The notes beneath the pieces were generated by a model, which saw only the letters and a program-made list of their open reading frames with translations, had not been told where the DNA came from and did not search any database. DNA of 64,000 nt, from contig NGFI01000002.1 in NCBI GenBank assembly GCA_002215645.1, positions 248,001 through 312,000 on the forward strand, in the 5' to 3' direction. Shown piece by piece: positions 43,724 through 51,440 of this stretch. This DNA is from Gemmatimonadetes bacterium 2013_60CM_65_52. GTDB taxonomy: Bacteria; Gemmatimonadota; Gemmatimonadetes; Gemmatimonadales; Gemmatimonadaceae. The first letter of the stretch is position 1. Each line of letters opens with the position of its first letter. Made by a program: the position numbers and the translations under genes.

Positions 43724-43742
43724 GAGGCCGTGCCTCGAGCGC

Positions 43743-44108
43743 TTACTCGGCCGCGACGGGCGCGGTCTTGGCCTTCATTTCCTTGATGCGCGTGGCCTTG
43801 CCCGTGAGGTGGCGCAGGTAGTACAGCTTGGCGCGGCGCACGCGGCCACGGCGCACGACGTCGATCTCTGCCAGCATGGGGCTGTGCAGCGGGAAGATGC
43901 GCTCGACACCTACACCGTTGGAGATCTTCCGGACCGTGAACGTCGCGCTCACGCCGGCTCCGCGACGCGCAATGCAGACGCCCTCGAAGGCCTGAATGCG
44001 CTCCTTCTCACCTTCCTTGACGCGAACGTTGACACGAACGGTGTCACCGGCGCGAAAGGGAGGGACGTCGCGGAGCCACTCTTTCTGGGTTTCGATGAAG
44101 GCATGCAT
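43743..44108 (-). CDS. rplS: 50S ribosomal protein L19
   Basis: A 121-residue ribosomal protein at the 30S/50S interface. The family core is clear: [91 protein letters not shown]. The gene begins with ATG at 44108 and has a promoter-like element and inverted repeat upstream rather than the usual direct trmD junction. Confidence 0.97.
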   Translation of the reverse strand: MHAFIETQKEWLRDVPPFRAGDTVRVNVRVKEGEKERIQAFEGVCIARRGAGVSATFTVRKISNGVGVERIFPLHSPMLAEIDVVRRGRVRRAKLYYLRHLTGKATRIKEMKAKTAPVAAE

Positions 44109-44136
44109 ATGACGCTCGGGGCAGGGCCCGGTTGGA

Positions 44137-44167
44137 GGCTAACTGATAGAGACTGGGGAAGTTAGCC
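44137..44167. promoter_or_regulatory. Inverted repeat GGCTAAC-N17-GTTAGCC at the rplS promoter
   Basis: A perfect 7-bp arm pair at 44137-44143 and 44161-44167. On the minus strand the first arm overlaps the proposed -10 TAACTT. It may be an operator or a leader hairpin; autoregulation of ribosomal protein genes by leader structure is known in general. Confidence 0.45.
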
Positions 44168-44187
44168 GGATTCGGGCTGGACGTCCA
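44159..44187 (-). promoter_or_regulatory. Putative rplS promoter
   Basis: On the minus strand TGGACG (44182-44187), 17 bases, TAACTT (44159-44164). The 12-base string TCCGGCTAACTT is identical to the one at the tRNA-Asn promoter. It would give a leader of about 44 bases before the rplS ATG. Confidence 0.5.
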
Positions 44188-44210
44188 GTGTTGGCAGGGC
44201 CCGAATAGCC

Positions 44211-44276
44211 TGCGAAGACCAGTAGTGAAGACCAGTATCCGGTATCCGGCACTCGGTAAACGAGCGTATCTGGTAC
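44211..44276 (-). repeat. 66-bp dispersed intergenic repeat, copy B (heptamer-based)
   Basis: The reverse complement of this stretch matches copy A at 26596-26661 at 56 of 66 positions, ungapped. It contains TACCGAG, TGCCGGA, TACCGGA heptamers and a 13-base direct repeat (GAAGACCAGTAGT then GAAGACCAGTATC on the plus strand). Confidence 0.8.
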
Positions 44277-44353
44277 GACCACCAACGCGTGGCTGCCAAC
44301 GGCGGAATGATATACAGCGACGCCCGACCCGAAAACGCAGTTACGGAATACTC

Positions 44354-44405
44354 CAATACCGAGTGCCGAGTTCCGAGTACTGGTGTTCCCTCCGGGTACT
44401 GCTGT
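44354..44405 (+). repeat. Heptamer array facing copy B
   Basis: Consecutive related heptamers TACCGAG, TGCCGAG, TTCCGAG, TACTGGT, then a shorter echo ending CCGGGTACTG. It runs in the opposite direction to copy B, so the two could pair as a long imperfect inverted repeat with about 80 bases between them. Confidence 0.65.
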
Positions 44406-44423
44406 TGTGTCGTTACTTGCTCG

Positions 44424-45905
44424 TCAATGCTCCTCCGCGCTGCCGAAAAGCAGCTCCACCTCGGGCCTGCTTTCCTCCGGCGCGATGACGTACACGTAGT
44501 CTCCGGGCTCGATGCGCGTGGAGCCCGACGGCGCAATCAGTGCCCCTCCCCGCTCGATCATGCTGACGGCGGCGCCCGTCGGAAACGGTACGTCGCGAAT
44601 ATGCGCGCCACTCACGGCAAGCTGCGGCGACACGAAGTAGCTGCGTAGCTCGTCGCCGAGATGCGAACGGACGTCCACCTCGATGGATGTCTTCGGCGGC
44701 GGAGGTGCGTCCGAACGGACGCCGAGCACTCGCGTCACCCATGGGACCGTGGCACCCGGCACCACCGCGCCGGCAACCACGATGAAGAACACCATGTCGA
44801 AGAGCTCGCGCGCGCCGGGCAACCTCGCCATGACGGGAATGGTGGCGAGCACGATGGGGACTGCGCCGCGCAGCCCCACCCAGCCGACGTACGCGGACTC
44901 GCGCCACTCATAGCGGAACGGCGCAAGCAACAACACGGTCACGAGCGGACGCGCCACGATGGCGAGGAAAATGGCGAGCGCAAGCCCGGTCCCCGCGACC
45001 AGCAGCAGCCGCGACGGATACACCAGAAGGCCGAGCAACAGGAACATCAACACCTGGCTGAGCCATCCGAGTGCATCGTGCACGCGCCTGATGCCGACCG
45101 CGTGCGGCAGGGTACGGGCGCCGAGCGTCATGCCGGTGAGATAGACGGCGAGAAATCCGCTGCCGCGAAGCAGCGTCGCGACGCCGAACGAGAGACAGCA
45201 AATGGCAAGTGTGAACGCGGGATAGAGGCCGGCGGCGGGCAGGCGGATGCGGAGAATGGCCCAATGCGCCGCGATGCCCGCTGCGAAACCAACCGCCGCT
45301 CCCACGGCAAGCTGCAAAGCGATTTCGCCGGCCAATGGAAGCGCAGCGAGATGGCCGCCTCCGATGAGCGCGGCCGTCAGCGACGTGGTGAGGATGACGG
45401 CCATCGGGTCGTTGAAGCCCGACTCGAGCTCGAGGGTGTGTCCCACGCGCTGCCGAAGCCGGGTGCCCGTGGCCTTCAGCACGGAGAATACGGCGGCGGC
45501 GTCCGTGGACGACACGATGGCGCCGAGCAGCAGTGCCTTCGTCCAGGCGATGCCGAGGGCGTGCGCAGCGGCCGACACGAGGCCGGTCGTGGCCAGCACA
45601 CCGAGCGTCGCGAGCACGATGGAGGGCGCGAGCACCGCGCGCGCGGCGCCGACCGGCGTGTTGAGCCCTCCGTCGAACAGAATCAGGACGAGGGCCGCCG
45701 TGCCCACGCGAAACGCGAAGTGATAGTCGTCGAACGCGATGTGGCCGAGTCCCTCGGTGCCCGCGGCGACGCCGACGAAGAGGAACAGCAGGGCGACTGG
45801 CACGCCGAATCGCGCCGACGCGCGGCTCAGGACGACACTGGACGCGAGCAGCGCGCCGAATGCCGTGAGCATCGCGGCCGTGGCAAACGGCTCGCCGGGG
45901 CTCAC
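44424..45905 (-). CDS. Cation/proton antiporter with TrkA-C domain (NhaP2/CvrA-like)
   Basis: A 493-residue CPA-type antiporter. About 12-13 membrane helices occupy residues 5-395, including the ion-binding region FNDPMAVILTTSLTAALIGGG (ND motif near 160) and SSTDAAAVFSVLKATGTRLRQRVGHTLELESGFNDPMA. A cytoplasmic TrkA_C/RCK_C domain lies at about 405-490 (YFVSPQLAVSGAHIRDVPFP... GDYVYVIAPEE). This fits K+/H+ antiport of the NhaP2 type. It starts with GTG overlapping the trmD stop and separates trmD from rplS, which are usually adjacent. Confidence 0.9.
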   Translation of the reverse strand: MSPGEPFATAAMLTAFGALLASSVVLSRASARFGVPVALLFLFVGVAAGTEGLGHIAFDDYHFAFRVGTAALVLILFDGGLNTPVGAARAVLAPSIVLATLGVLATTGLVSAAAHALGIAWTKALLLGAIVSSTDAAAVFSVLKATGTRLRQRVGHTLELESGFNDPMAVILTTSLTAALIGGGHLAALPLAGEIALQLAVGAAVGFAAGIAAHWAILRIRLPAAGLYPAFTLAICCLSFGVATLLRGSGFLAVYLTGMTLGARTLPHAVGIRRVHDALGWLSQVLMFLLLGLLVYPSRLLLVAGTGLALAIFLAIVARPLVTVLLLAPFRYEWRESAYVGWVGLRGAVPIVLATIPVMARLPGARELFDMVFFIVVAGAVVPGATVPWVTRVLGVRSDAPPPPKTSIEVDVRSHLGDELRSYFVSPQLAVSGAHIRDVPFPTGAAVSMIERGGALIAPSGSTRIEPGDYVYVIAPEESRPEVELLFGSAEEH

Positions 45906-46567
45906 GTCGAGTCGCTCGCCCCGCGTTCTCGCGTCAGCCGCAGTCCTTCGCGCTCACGCCACTCGGCGATGCGTGCGTGATCGCCGCTCAGCAGGACGTC
46001 AGGCACCGGATGGCCGCGAAACTCTGGTGGACGCGTGTAGCTTGGCGCGGACAATCCGCGTTCCCAGAACGAGTCGCTGAATGCGCTCTCGTGATCGGTC
46101 ATCGCGCCGGGCAGAAGCCGCACGGTGGCATCGATGACGGCGAGCGCAGCGGGCTCGCCGCCGGTCAGCACGAAATCGCCGAGTGACAACTCCTCGGTGG
46201 CGAGATGATCCGCGACCCGTTGGTCGACGTCCTTGTAGTGACCGCAGAGAATCGTCAGCTCGTCGCCCGCGGCGAAGCGCACGGCGTCGGCCTGCGTGAA
46301 CCTGCGGCCACGGGCGCTCATGAGGACAATCGGCGCGCGTACGTCCAGCGACTCGACGGCCTCGAAGAACGGCGGGGCCTTCATGATCATCCCTGCCCCG
46401 CCGCCGTATGGGTAATCGTCCACCGTGCGGTGACGATCGTGCGTGAAGTCGCGGAGATCGACGACGTTGTACGACACGAGCGCCGCGGCCGATGCGCGGG
46501 CCGGAATACTCAGCGCGAGCGGCGTGGCAAAGAACTCCGGGAAGATCGTGACGACGTTGATCTTCAC
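45902..46567 (-). CDS. trmD: tRNA (guanine-37-N1)-methyltransferase
   Basis: A 221-residue SPOUT methyltransferase making m1G37 to prevent frameshifting. Signatures are INVVTIFPEFFATPLALSI, RDFTHDRHRTVDDYPYGGGAGMIMKAPP near 40-70, LCGHYKDVDQRVADHLATEELSLGDFVLTGGEPAALAVIDA near 110-150 and YTRPPEFRGHPVPDVLLSGDHARIAEWR near 180-205. GTG start overlaps rimM. Standard order within the rpsP-rimM-trmD cluster. Confidence 0.97.
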   Translation of the reverse strand: MKINVVTIFPEFFATPLALSIPARASAAALVSYNVVDLRDFTHDRHRTVDDYPYGGGAGMIMKAPPFFEAVESLDVRAPIVLMSARGRRFTQADAVRFAAGDELTILCGHYKDVDQRVADHLATEELSLGDFVLTGGEPAALAVIDATVRLLPGAMTDHESAFSDSFWERGLSAPSYTRPPEFRGHPVPDVLLSGDHARIAEWREREGLRLTRERGASDST

Positions 46568-47106
46568 TCGAGCAGCCCCTCCGGCGGTGTCACGACGATC
46601 GTGCGTGCGTCCTTGTCGACGGACGCGATCGTCGCATCATCGTACAGCAGAATCACCGTCTCCGCATCGCGGGGAGGCGTGCGTCGGACGTCGATGGCGA
46701 GTCCTTGGGGCAGCTCGTACAGCTCTTCCACAGTGCCGACGACCTCGCCGGACGGATGCGTCACGCGCATGCCGATGAGGTCATGCACGTAAATCTCGTT
46801 CTCATCCGGTGGCGGAAGCTCCCCTGCGGGAGTGAGGAGATACCGTCCGCGCCAGGTATCTGCCGCAGTGCGATCCGCGATGCCGTCAAATCGAATCAGC
46901 AGCCCCTCATTGAACGGGCGCGACGACTGCACGCGCAGCTCCAGCCGCGACGGCAAGGGATCGCCCGTGACGGTGCCGGCAAAGACACGACGGCCGGACG
47001 CGAAGACGACGTCCGGCGCATCGGTGATCGGCTCCACGACGAGTTCCCCGCGGATGCCGTGTGCCTTGCGGACCCGCCCGACGATGATGAACTCGGGCGC
47101 TGTCAT
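46564..47106 (-). CDS. rimM: 16S rRNA processing protein RimM
   Basis: A 180-residue ribosome maturation factor for the 30S head. The N-terminal RimM barrel starts EFIIVGRVRKAHGIRGELVVEPITD, and the C-terminal PRC barrel is EIYVHDLIGMRVTHPSGEVVGTVEELYELPQ. It is 16 bases from rpsP and overlaps trmD by four bases (GTGA). Confidence 0.95.
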   Translation of the reverse strand: MTAPEFIIVGRVRKAHGIRGELVVEPITDAPDVVFASGRRVFAGTVTGDPLPSRLELRVQSSRPFNEGLLIRFDGIADRTAADTWRGRYLLTPAGELPPPDENEIYVHDLIGMRVTHPSGEVVGTVEELYELPQGLAIDVRRTPPRDAETVILLYDDATIASVDKDARTIVVTPPEGLLE

Positions 47107-47122
47107 GGCACTCGCGTCGGCG

Positions 47123-47443
47123 CTAGGCCTCGTCGCCCTTCTCGGCGAGCGGCACGGCCTTGCTCTGGAGCTTCGCGGCCAGCCTGCCCTCGTGTCGCTG
47201 CTTCAGCACGCCCGCCTTGCGGAGGAGCGAGCGGACGGTGTCCGTGGGCTGCGCACCGTTGTCCAGCCAGTAGTTGACGCGCTCGGCTTTGAGATTGAGC
47301 GCCTGCTCACCGATCCGCGGCGCATACTGGCCGACGATCTCGATGAACTTTCCGTCGCGCGGGCTCTTGGAGTCTGCGACGACGATACGGTAGGTCGGTG
47401 CCTTCTTTCTGCCAACGCGGCGAAGGCGGATCTTGACGGCCAT
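47123..47443 (-). CDS. rpsP: 30S ribosomal protein S16
   Basis: A 106-residue S16. [21 protein letters not shown] is the family N-terminus, followed by [17 protein letters not shown] and [22 protein letters not shown]. The start is ATG 47443, not the longer frame, whose first 22 residues are unlike the family. No KH-domain (ylqC) gene lies between it and rimM, unlike many Gram-positives. Confidence 0.97.
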   Translation of the reverse strand: MAVKIRLRRVGRKKAPTYRIVVADSKSPRDGKFIEIVGQYAPRIGEQALNLKAERVNYWLDNGAQPTDTVRSLLRKAGVLKQRHEGRLAAKLQSKAVPLAEKGDEA

Positions 47444-47523
47444 GGGTCTCTCTGCTGACTGGGTTTCCTGCTTCGGGCTCCTCGCGTACCCGGCATTTCC
47501 GGGTCGCACCCGATTGAACGGTC

Positions 47524-48858
47524 CTACCTGAACTTAAGCGGTGGCATCCTCATCCGACCACCTGCTCCACCGGCTGCCTTCTTCATCATCTTCTGCATTT
47601 CGCGGAACTGTTCCAGCAGCCGGTTCACTTCGCTGATGGGACGTCCGCTGCCCTTCGCCACGCGCGCGCGGCGTGAGCCGTTCATGACGTCCGGCTTTTT
47701 TCGCTCCGCCGGCGTCATGGAAAGGACGATCGCCTCCAGGTGCTTCATCCGCCTGGGATCCGCGTCCTTCACCTGCTTCAGCATCTTCGTGTTGACGCCC
47801 GGCATGAGCTTCAACAGCCCCTCGAGCGGTCCAAGCTTTTCGATCTGCTTCATTGCCCCGAGAAAATCCTGAAGGTCCATGCCCTCCTTGCGGACCTTCC
47901 GCTCCATCTTCTTCGCTTCGTCGGCGTCGAAGGTGGACTGCGCTTTCTCCACGAGCGAGACGATATCGCCCTGCTGGAGAATGCGGCCGGCCATGCGGTC
48001 GGGATGGAAGTCCTCGAGCGCGTCCGTCTTCTCGCCTACGCCGATGTACTTGATCGGCTTCCCGAGCACGCCGTAGATCGAGAGCGCTGCACCGCCTCGT
48101 GCGTCGCCGTCCATCTTCGTGAGAATCACGCCGGTGACCGCGAGCTTTTCGTCGAATCCCTGCGCGATCTTCACGGCGTCCTGACCCGTCATGCCGTCGG
48201 CCACGAGCAGAATCTCGTCCGGCTTGATGGCCGCCTTGAGGCGCTCGAGCTCGGCCATCATCGTCTCGTCGATCTGGAGACGACCGGCCGTGTCGACCAG
48301 AACGACCCGATCGCGTGCCCGGCGCGCCTGATCGAGGCCGTCGCGCGCGATCTTCACCACGTCCTGCTCGCCGCGCTCGGCGTAGACGGGAATGTCGAGC
48401 TGCCGACCGAGCGTCTCGAGCTGATCGATGGCCGCTGGACGGTAGACGTCGCACGCAATGAGGCGCGTCTGTCGCCCTTCGCCCTTGAGCTTGTTCGCGA
48501 GCTTCGCGGCCGTGGTCGTCTTGCCCGAGCCCTGGAGGCCGACGAGCATCACCACGGTGGGTGGAACAGTGCTGAGCTTGAGGCCTTCGCGCCGTTCGCC
48601 GAGCATGTGCGTCAACTCGTCGTGGACGATCTTGACGAGCTGCTGAGCCGGAGAGACGGTCCGGAGCTGGGCAACGCCGAGGGCGCGCTTTTCGACCCGC
48701 TCGAGAAACTCGCGGGTCAGTGCGAAGTTGACGTCCGCCTCGAGCAGGACGCGACGGACCTCACGCAGACCTTCCTTGATGTCTGCTTCAGTGAGGACGC
48801 CGCGCCCGCGGAGCTTCGCAAATGCGGCCTCGAGGCTTTCGGAGAGCTGATCGAACAT
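47524..48858 (-). CDS. ffh: Signal recognition particle protein Ffh
   Basis: A 444-residue GTPase that targets nascent membrane proteins to FtsY/SecYEG. The N domain starts [18 protein letters not shown] motifs are [15 protein letters not shown] near 107, the [12 protein letters not shown] segment, [10 protein letters not shown] near 187 and [14 protein letters not shown] near 245. The M domain follows ([29 protein letters not shown]), and the closing segment is the methionine-rich [19 protein letters not shown]. Its promoter lies back to back with that of lon. Confidence 0.98.
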   Translation of the reverse strand: MFDQLSESLEAAFAKLRGRGVLTEADIKEGLREVRRVLLEADVNFALTREFLERVEKRALGVAQLRTVSPAQQLVKIVHDELTHMLGERREGLKLSTVPPTVVMLVGLQGSGKTTTAAKLANKLKGEGRQTRLIACDVYRPAAIDQLETLGRQLDIPVYAERGEQDVVKIARDGLDQARRARDRVVLVDTAGRLQIDETMMAELERLKAAIKPDEILLVADGMTGQDAVKIAQGFDEKLAVTGVILTKMDGDARGGAALSIYGVLGKPIKYIGVGEKTDALEDFHPDRMAGRILQQGDIVSLVEKAQSTFDADEAKKMERKVRKEGMDLQDFLGAMKQIEKLGPLEGLLKLMPGVNTKMLKQVKDADPRRMKHLEAIVLSMTPAERKKPDVMNGSRRARVAKGSGRPISEVNRLLEQFREMQKMMKKAAGGAGGRMRMPPLKFR

Positions 48859-48866
48859 AGCCGTTA

Positions 48867-48895
48867 AACGTAAGTGAGCGTGAGGCTTAGGTCAA
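48867..48895 (-). promoter_or_regulatory. ffh promoter (leaderless arrangement)
   Basis: On the minus strand TTGACC (48890-48895), 17 bases, TACGTT (48867-48872), ending eight bases before the ATG at 48858. No Shine-Dalgarno lies between. The strength and spacing make this the best-supported leaderless candidate. Confidence 0.7.
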
Positions 48896-48903
48896 CTCGG
48901 CGT

Positions 48904-48933
48904 TTGCGCGACACGCCTCTGCGCCCTTATCTT
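48904..48933 (+). promoter_or_regulatory. lon promoter (leaderless arrangement)
   Basis: TTGCGC (48904-48909), 18 bases, TATCTT (48928-48933), ending eight bases before the ATG at 48942. It is divergent from the ffh promoter, and the two -35 boxes are only eight bases apart. No CIRCE-type heat-shock inverted repeat is seen. Confidence 0.6.
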
Positions 48934-48941
48934 CCGCACCC

Positions 48942-51440
48942 ATGGCCAAGCCCCAGCGCAAAGAGGAAATCCTGAAGTCCGAGCTGCCGCCATCGCTCCC
49001 GCTGATGGCGCTCCGCTCGACCATCGTCTATCCGCTCGGCACCATCGCCGTGCAGATGGGCGCGCCGGAGAATCTCTCGCTGCTGCGCGCGTACGACGAG
49101 CCGGGTCTCGTCGTCGCGCTCGTCGTCGCCAGCGGGGATCACGACGATCCGATCGACTCACAGAAGTTCATCGGCCGCGTGGGCGTCGCGGCGCGCGTGC
49201 ACGAGCGCATCAACCTCCCTGGCGACACGGTGCAGATCACCCTCCAGGGGCTGCGCCGCATCGTGGTCGAGGGAATCGATCAGAACGAGCCGTATCCCGT
49301 CGCGGCCATTCGGCCCACCAAGGAGACGCCGCCGGAACCGGCGGAGCTGGACGACCTCGTCGCTCGCGTGATCTCCGCCGCGGAAACCCTCGCGGAGCTG
49401 GTGGACCGCATTCCGGACGAGGTGCCCGCGATTCTCAAGATGAATGTCTCCGATCCAGGACGTTTTGCAGACCTGGCGGCGACGAACATGAACTTCCGCA
49501 TCGCCGACAAGGACGAAGTGCTCCAGCGGCTCGACGTCGGCCAGCGACTTCGGTTCATCCTGAACCGGCTCGAGCGGGAGGTAGCGCGCGCAAAGGTGAT
49601 GGAGGACGTGAAGCGCCAGACGGAGATCAAGATCGAGCAGCATCAGCGCGAGTTCTATCTCCGCCAGCAATTGCGCGCGATTCAGGCGGAGCTCGGCGAG
49701 ACCGACCCCGGGGAGAAGGAAGCCGTCGAACTCCTGAAGAAGATCGAGGACGCAAAGCTTCCCGATCGCGTGGCGCAGGAAGCGCGGCGTGAGACGGAGC
49801 GGCTTCGCCAGTTGAGCAATGCGTCCAGCGAATACCAGGTGATCCGCACGTATCTCGACTGGGTGCTTTCTCTTCCGTGGAACAAGCGCAGTGGCGACGA
49901 GGAGATCGCGCTCATAAAGGTCGAGGCCGCGCTCGACGACCGGCACTACGGGTTGAGCGAGGCGAAGGAGCGCATCATTGAGTTCCTTGCCGTGCGAAAG
50001 TTGCGCGGCGGCGATCCGCACGGACCGATCCTCTGCTTCGTCGGACCGCCGGGCACCGGCAAGACATCGCTCGGCGAAGCCATCGCCACGTCGATCGGAC
50101 GCGAGTTCTATCGGATATCCGTCGGCGGCGTGCGCGACGAGGCGGAGATCCGCGGTCATCGGCGCACCTACGTTGGCGCGATGCCCGGGCTGCTCATCCA
50201 GGCTCTGCGTCGCGTGCAGGTGAGGGATCCCGTACTGATGATCGATGAGATCGACAAGATGTCCGGGGGCGGACCGAGTGGAGATCCCACCGCGGCAATG
50301 CTCGAAGTGCTCGACCCCAACCAGAACGACGATTTCGTCGACCACTACCTCAACCTGCCGTTCGACCTGAGTGGCGTGCTCTTCATCTGCACGGCGAACA
50401 ACCTGTACGACATCCCCGCCCCGCTGCGCGACCGGATGGAGATCATCCGCATTGCGGGCTACACGGTGGAGGAAAAGGTCGAGATCGCGTGGCGCTACCT
50501 GTTACCGCGACTGCTCGAGGAGCACGGCATCACCGACACGGACATCCAGTTCACGGACGAGTCGCTGTCGTTCATCTCCAATCGCTATTCTCGCGAGGCG
50601 GGGCTCCGCAACTTCGAGCGCAACCTCGCCGCCATCATGCGCAAGCGCGCGCGAAAAAAGGCCGAGGGTGAAGAGGGCGCGTGGGTGATCGATGCGGAGA
50701 AAGTCGAGGAGTATCTCGGCATTCCGCGTTATGCCGTGGAAGAGGCGGAGATGATTCCGGAAATCGGCGTGGTCACCGGACTCGCCTGGACTGCGACGGG
50801 CGGCGACATCATGGTGATCGAAGCCCTTCGGATGCCCGGCCAAGGGCGCCTCACGGTCACGGGACAGCTCGGCGACGTCATGCGCGAGAGCGTCGATGCG
50901 GCGCACTCGTACGTGCGCTCACGCGCGTCGAGCATCGGCATTCCTGACGCGGCGTTCAAGGAGTACGACGTCCACGTGCACCTGCCGGCCGGCGCAATTC
51001 CGAAGGACGGCCCCAGCGCGGGCATCACGCTGACGCTCGCCATCGCGAGCGCGCTCTCCCAGCGTCCGGTGCGGCGTGATCTCGCAATGACCGGCGAGGT
51101 TACGCTCCGCGGAAAAGTGCTGGAGATCGGAGGCGTGAAGGAAAAGGTTCTCGCCGCCTATCGCGCGGGGCTGCGCAAGCTCATCCTCCCGGCGTCGAAC
51201 GAGAAGGACCTCCGCGACGTGCCGGAGGAAGTGAAGAAACAGATATCCTTTACGTTCGTCGCGACGATGGACGAGGTCCTGCGGCTGGCACTGTTGCCCA
51301 CGGAGTCCGACTCGGCGCCGCAGGAGGAGCCGCGTAACGAGGTGCCGGCCGAGACCGCGGCCCCTGTACCGGTGGTACGCGAGGGTGTGGCGCCGGCGAC
51401 GCTCAGCGCGGAGTCACAGCAATCGCGGCCGGATCGATGA
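48942..51440 (+). CDS. lon: ATP-dependent protease La (Lon)
   Basis: An 832-residue AAA+ serine protease for damaged and regulatory proteins. An N-terminal substrate-binding LAN domain (about 20-215) is followed by a coiled coil, then Walker A GPPGTGKTSLGEA near 366, Walker B PVLMIDEIDKM near 430, and the C-terminal protease with the Ser-Lys dyad: serine in KDGPSAGIT near 690 and lysine in EIGGVKEKVLAAYRAGLRKLILP near 735. The last ~45 residues are a Pro/Glu-rich tail. Its 3' end overlaps the convergent HExxH gene by 38 bases. Confidence 0.98.
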   Translation: MAKPQRKEEILKSELPPSLPLMALRSTIVYPLGTIAVQMGAPENLSLLRAYDEPGLVVALVVASGDHDDPIDSQKFIGRVGVAARVHERINLPGDTVQITLQGLRRIVVEGIDQNEPYPVAAIRPTKETPPEPAELDDLVARVISAAETLAELVDRIPDEVPAILKMNVSDPGRFADLAATNMNFRIADKDEVLQRLDVGQRLRFILNRLEREVARAKVMEDVKRQTEIKIEQHQREFYLRQQLRAIQAELGETDPGEKEAVELLKKIEDAKLPDRVAQEARRETERLRQLSNASSEYQVIRTYLDWVLSLPWNKRSGDEEIALIKVEAALDDRHYGLSEAKERIIEFLAVRKLRGGDPHGPILCFVGPPGTGKTSLGEAIATSIGREFYRISVGGVRDEAEIRGHRRTYVGAMPGLLIQALRRVQVRDPVLMIDEIDKMSGGGPSGDPTAAMLEVLDPNQNDDFVDHYLNLPFDLSGVLFICTANNLYDIPAPLRDRMEIIRIAGYTVEEKVEIAWRYLLPRLLEEHGITDTDIQFTDESLSFISNRYSREAGLRNFERNLAAIMRKRARKKAEGEEGAWVIDAEKVEEYLGIPRYAVEEAEMIPEIGVVTGLAWTATGGDIMVIEALRMPGQGRLTVTGQLGDVMRESVDAAHSYVRSRASSIGIPDAAFKEYDVHVHLPAGAIPKDGPSAGITLTLAIASALSQRPVRRDLAMTGEVTLRGKVLEIGGVKEKVLAAYRAGLRKLILPASNEKDLRDVPEEVKKQISFTFVATMDEVLRLALLPTESDSAPQEEPRNEVPAETAAPVPVVREGVAPATLSAESQQSRPDR

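Larger units (their letters stand above)
44109..44423. other. 315-base intergenic region between the antiporter gene and rplS
   Basis: No coding frame is convincing. It holds, from rplS outward, the rplS leader, an inverted repeat, a -35/-10-like pair on the minus strand, the 66-bp dispersed repeat (copy B), and a second heptamer array facing the other way. The region is AT-richer and more repetitive than neighbouring spacers, which are mostly a few bases. Confidence 0.7.
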
